Positions 63,566 to 64,000 of a stretch of DNA of 64,000 nt are shown in pieces. A program made the translations under genes and the position numbers. Every line of letters begins with the position of its first letter. Position 1 is the stretch's first letter. The DNA lies in assembly GCF_000312105.1 (NCBI RefSeq), contig NZ_HE978637.1, forward strand, positions 62,001 through 126,000, given 5' to 3'. Below the pieces are notes generated by a model. It did no database searches. It was not told the DNA's origin and was given only the letters and a program-made list of their open reading frames with translations. The DNA is from Aeromicrobium massiliense JC14 (lineage in GTDB: Bacteria > Actinomycetota > Actinomycetes > Propionibacteriales > Nocardioidaceae).

Positions 63566-64000
63566 GTGGCCGGCCGCGTGACCCGCCGGCTGCGCGTCCA
63601 GCGGCACCGGCCCGACGGCACGGTCAGCCGCCGCGAGGACGTGCTCGCCGCCGAGGAGCCGCTCGAGGTCCGGCTGGGCGGACGCTCCTTCACCGTCACG
63701 ATGCGCACTCCCGGCGACGACTTCGACCTCGTGGCCGGGTTCCTGGTCTCCGAGGGCGTCATCTCCTCGCCGGACCACCTGGCCGCCCAGCGCTACTGCG
63801 CCGGCACCGACGAGGACGGCCTGCAGACCTACAACGTCATCGACGTCCAGCTCGCGCCGGGCGTCGCGCTGCCCGACACGTCCATGGAGCGGCACGTCTA
63901 CACGTCCAGCGCCTGCGGCATCTGCGGAACGGCCTCGATCGACGCGGTGCACAAGGCCGCGCACTTCGGCCGGGTCGACGACGCCACGACGTTCGACGCC
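63566..64000 (+). CDS. fdhD: Formate dehydrogenase accessory sulfurtransferase FdhD (3' truncated)
   Basis: First 145 residues, cut by the window end. FdhD passes sulfur from a cysteine desulfurase to bis-MGD for formate dehydrogenase. EEPLEVRLGGRSFTVTMRTPG near 34, DFDLVAGFLVSEGVI near 57, and the SSACGICGTAS motif near 115 with the sulfur-carrying Cys-x-x-Cys are clear. GTG start 1 nt after the DUF6457 stop, with GGGGAGGA Shine-Dalgarno. Confidence 0.95.
   Translation, partial: MAGRVTRRLRVQRHRPDGTVSRREDVLAAEEPLEVRLGGRSFTVTMRTPGDDFDLVAGFLVSEGVISSPDHLAAQRYCAGTDEDGLQTYNVIDVQLAPGVALPDTSMERHVYTSSACGICGTASIDAVHKAAHFGRVDDATTFDA

Overview
This window is very GC-rich, its start codons are often GTG, and its gene order is that of the actinobacterial core chromosome. 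From about 0 to 46 kb the order (mscL, FmdB, 5-FTHF cyclo-ligase, UDPGP, moeA/glp, rimJ-like, glpR, pmt, rsmI, metG, tatD, rpf, rsmA, ispE, glmU, prs, rplY, pth, mfd, mazG, eno, ftsB-like, DUF501, ppx) parallels the mscL-to-ppx stretch of Mycobacterium tuberculosis, recalled from memory. With the beta-ketoadipate genes and overall style it suggests the Propionibacteriales, perhaps Nocardioidaceae (Nocardioides/Aeromicrobium-like). That placement is inference. No phage, IS element or CRISPR array was seen.

Layout. 0-4.2 kb: envelope and ion genes (MscL, SAF protein, FmdB, two CNNM/CBS proteins). 4.2-10.2 kb: folate salvage, UDP-glucose synthesis, then a Glp(MoeA)-MoaC-MogA-RimJ-GlpR run that mixes molybdenum-cofactor genes with the gephyrin-like division pair Glp/GlpR. 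10.2-16.7 kb: EamA transporter, tRNA-Ala, cupin, M23 and glutamate-cysteine-ligase-like genes, an ECF sigma/membrane-partner pair, and a protein mannosyltransferase. 16.8-28 kb: rsmI, metG, tatD, rpf, rsmA, then an inserted XdhC/TetR/MocA block, ispE, ABC-F. 28-46 kb: MarR/methyltransferase pair, tRNA-Gln, glmU-prs-rplY-pth-mfd, amino-acid permease, mazG, eno, ftsB-like, DUF501, symporter, ppx and an ECF41-like sigma factor. 46-50 kb: small accessory genes and an unusual tRNA-Leu(UAA). 49-57.6 kb: a catabolic locus with an FAD amine/amino-acid oxidase, aldehyde dehydrogenase, class III aminotransferase, polar amino-acid ABC transporter, GntR regulator and a cytosolic Cache-domain protein. 57.6-61 kb: beta-ketoadipate thiolysis (pcaIJF) with an IclR regulator. 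61-64 kb: trmB, DinB, and a mobA-DUF6457-fdhD molybdoenzyme cluster cut by the window end.

Three cross-cutting patterns stand out. (1) A roughly 105-120 bp hairpin repeat occurs three times, each time between convergent transcription units. (2) About 26 genes have a TANNNT-type -10 hexamer ending 6-8 nt before the start codon, implying widespread leaderless mRNAs; this settles several start codons. (3) Molybdenum-cofactor genes are split over three places (6.2-8.6, 23.5-25.0 and 62.8-64 kb), which suggests the host makes molybdoenzymes such as xanthine-dehydrogenase-like and formate-dehydrogenase-like proteins encoded elsewhere. The best candidate for something undescribed is the 49-57.6 kb catabolic/sensing locus, followed by the hairpin repeat family.
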